Below, piece by piece: positions 6,209-7,588 of a DNA stretch of 7,588 nt. Positions within the stretch are counted from its first letter, which is position 1. Every line of letters starts with the position of its first letter. The notes beneath the pieces were generated by a model. That model searched no databases and was not told where the DNA came from. It worked only from the letters and a program-made list of their open reading frames with translations. The DNA lies in assembly GCA_945956975.1 (NCBI GenBank), contig CAMFKC010000095.1, forward strand, positions 1-7,588. Direction: 5' to 3'. This stretch comes from an uncultured Methylocystaceae bacterium (GTDB lineage Bacteria; Pseudomonadota; Alphaproteobacteria; Rhizobiales; Beijerinckiaceae). The translations under genes were made by a program, and so were the position numbers.

Positions 6209-7393
6209 TCAGGCGCCTGCGAAGCGGCGGTAGAGTTTTTCCGTCATGGCGTTGGTTGCGGCGTCCGCCTGCTTGCCGGGATAATTGGTCATGACGACGA
6301 CGCCGATATCGGCGTTCGTATCGACCAGGATTTTCGCCAGGTTCATGCTGTTGGAGCCCGCGTGCTGCAACACCGGTCCCTTGGTCCACCCGAATTGCAG
6401 CACGCCCCAGCACAGCGCGTATCGGCCCTCCTGCGGCGTGCCGGGGGCGGCGTTCGGCAGCTTGCCGGTGGAAATGCGCGGGCGGTGAATCTCGGCGAGC
6501 GTCTGCGGAGTGACGAGCGCGGGGCCGCGCTTGGCGCCGCCCGCGTTCCACCCAGCCCAGCGAGCGAAATCCAGCACGGACATATGCGCGACGCCGGCCG
6601 GCCCGATCACCGGCGGCACGTCGGCGGGCGGACCCCAGGGCATGGGCGTCGGCGCGCCCTTGTCGTCCAGCATGTGCCCGACCGGCGCGTCCCATCTGCC
6701 GGTCGTCGCCTGCGGGCCGAGGCCCGCCGTCTTCAGGCCGAGCGGCGCGAAGATGCGCGCCATCATCAGCTCTTCCCACGAGACGCCGGCGACCTTCTCG
6801 ATCATCGCGCCGGCGAGCGACACGCCGAAATTGGAATAGTGGAATTCGGCGCCGGGCTTGGTCGCAGGCGGCTTCGCCTTCCATGCGTTCAGCAGGCGCA
6901 GCCGCTGCGCGGGCATGTTGAACTGGAAGCCGTCGCTGCTGAAATAGAGCGCGTAGATCTCGTCATTGTCGGACGGGATGCCGCTCGTGTGCGACAGCAA
7001 TTGCTCCAGCGTGACGGCGGCGAATTCCGCATTGAGCCCCGGCGCGTCGGCGCCCAGTATTTCGCCGAGCGTGCTGGTCCATTTCAGTATGCGGGCCTCC
7101 ACCATCATGCCCGCGAGCGTGGCGGTGAAGGCCTTGGTGTCGGAGCCGATATGGAAACGGTCGTCGAGCGTGACGCGTTCGCTGCGGCCCATCGCGCGCA
7201 CGCCTGCGGCGCCCGCCGCGACGATCTCGCCCTTGACGATCGCCGCTGCAGCGAAGGCCGGCAGCACTGCCGCCACGCGCGCAGTTTCGAGCTCGCCGGA
7301 AATGTCGGCGGGGCTTGTCGGCGATGCGGCGAGCGCGGGTGTGGCCGCGCTCGCGAGCGCTGCGGCGAGCGTCGCGCGACGCGTGAGCTTCAT
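6209..7393 (-). CDS. Exported serine hydrolase of the beta-lactamase (class C / esterase / D-peptidase) family
   Basis: The 394-residue protein has the class C beta-lactamase/penicillin-binding fold used by esterases, D-aminopeptidases, amide hydrolases and true beta-lactamases. The nucleophile motif SxxK is S84-D-T-K87. The second motif Y-S-N is at 186-188, within the family-typical HYSNFGVSLAGAMIEKVAG. The LLSHTSGIP block (132-140) is also characteristic. The third motif, usually K/H-T/S-G, appears as H344-A-G-S-N. The N-terminus MKLTRRATLAAALASAATPALA is a signal peptide with paired arginines, so export may go through the Tat route, although the residues after RR do not follow the full consensus. 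ATG 7393-7391 overlaps the upstream stop as ATGA, indicating translational coupling with the nitrile hydratase accessory gene. Its stop (6211-6209) abuts the permease stop on the other strand. The substrate is unknown and I would not call it an antibiotic resistance gene. Confidence 0.92.
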   Translation of the reverse strand: MKLTRRATLAAALASAATPALAASPTSPADISGELETARVAAVLPAFAAAAIVKGEIVAAGAAGVRAMGRSERVTLDDRFHIGSDTKAFTATLAGMMVEARILKWTSTLGEILGADAPGLNAEFAAVTLEQLLSHTSGIPSDNDEIYALYFSSDGFQFNMPAQRLRLLNAWKAKPPATKPGAEFHYSNFGVSLAGAMIEKVAGVSWEELMMARIFAPLGLKTAGLGPQATTGRWDAPVGHMLDDKGAPTPMPWGPPADVPPVIGPAGVAHMSVLDFARWAGWNAGGAKRGPALVTPQTLAEIHRPRISTGKLPNAAPGTPQEGRYALCWGVLQFGWTKGPVLQHAGSNSMNLAKILVDTNADIGVVVMTNYPGKQADAATNAMTEKLYRRFAGA

Positions 7394-7588
7394 CGCTCCG
7401 CCCCCAGCACGATCGGCTGCCCGTGCGGCGTCGCGCGGGCCGCGCGGTCCCAGGCGTCCTTCGTGTCCTCCAGCGTGTGCGCGCTCGCCGCGCCCTTGGC
7501 GATGACCAGTTTTTCGAGCGCCGCCAGCCAGTGCAGGTAGTAGGTGTCGCCGAGATCGGGATCGCCCTTGGCCTGCGCGGCCTTGATT
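7390..7588 (-). CDS. Nitrile hydratase accessory (activator) protein, C-terminal part (5' end off the window)
   Basis: The last 65 residues of a protein entering from the right edge are visible. The segment DTYYLHWLAALEKLV, then a helix with DAWDRAARA, then TPHGQPIVLGAER at the C-terminus match the end of nitrile hydratase accessory proteins (p14K/NhhG-like). These resemble the N-terminal half of the nitrile hydratase beta subunit and act as metallochaperones that load cobalt or iron into the alpha subunit. The characteristic tail TPHGQPI followed quickly by the stop argues for the accessory protein rather than the longer beta subunit. Its TGA (7392-7390) overlaps the ATG of the serine hydrolase, so the two are cotranscribed. 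The alpha and beta subunit genes would be expected upstream, beyond position 7588. Confidence is limited by the short fragment. Confidence 0.75.
   Translation of the reverse strand, partial: IKAAQAKGDPDLGDTYYLHWLAALEKLVIAKGAASAHTLEDTKDAWDRAARATPHGQPIVLGAER

Noticed and set aside
6209..7393. Serine hydrolase as a beta-lactam resistance gene
   Set aside because: SxxK and YSN are shared by esterases and peptidases of the same fold, the third motif is HAG, and the operon partner is a nitrile hydratase activator; nothing points to beta-lactams as substrate.
6362..7540. 392-codon open frame on the plus strand opposite the serine hydrolase
   Set aside because: Arg/Ala/Gly-rich composition without motifs, and antisense to a well-supported beta-lactamase-family gene.

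Overview
The window looks like high-GC chromosomal DNA from an alphaproteobacterium, most likely of the Hyphomicrobiales (Rhizobiales) type. This rests on the strong G/C bias at third codon positions, the indolepyruvate:ferredoxin oxidoreductase of the long fused kind, the DUF1007 + NicO gene pair, and a GC-rich intergenic palindrome of a style common in that order. No single gene here fixes a genus. The first 45 bases are not biological: they are an Illumina Nextera P5-side adapter with its index, so the left end is the end of an untrimmed read or contig.

Layout. (1) 1-45: adapter. (2) 46-1289, minus strand: the first 414 residues of an indolepyruvate ferredoxin oxidoreductase family protein, cut off by the contig end. 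(3) 1290-1647: a 358-bp divergent intergenic region of lower GC with two inverted repeats and a repeated octamer, but no convincing gene. (4) 1648-4308, plus strand: an 886-residue membrane-bound Cache-PAS-GGDEF-EAL cyclic-di-GMP enzyme with both active-site motifs intact. (5) 4404-5057 and 5054-6208, plus strand: a probable two-gene metal-transport operon, a secreted DUF1007 protein followed by a NicO-type nickel/cobalt permease. The two overlap by GTGA, and a 144-bp palindromic repeat sits in frame in the permease's N-terminal coding region. (6) 6209-7393, minus strand: an exported beta-lactamase-fold serine hydrolase, convergent with the permease with no bases between the two stop codons. 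(7) 7390-7588, minus strand: the C-terminal end of a nitrile hydratase accessory (metallochaperone/activator) protein, overlapping the hydrolase start by ATGA.

How they may work together. The right half joins a nickel/cobalt permease with its periplasmic partner to a nitrile hydratase activator. Nitrile hydratases need cobalt or iron, so this permease may supply cobalt to a nitrile hydratase encoded just beyond the right edge. That is inference. The c-di-GMP enzyme and the oxidoreductase start divergently from the same intergenic region, with no evident functional link. I see no phage, CRISPR, tRNA, rRNA or insertion sequence. The most unusual biological signal is the palindromic element translated as part of the permease leader.
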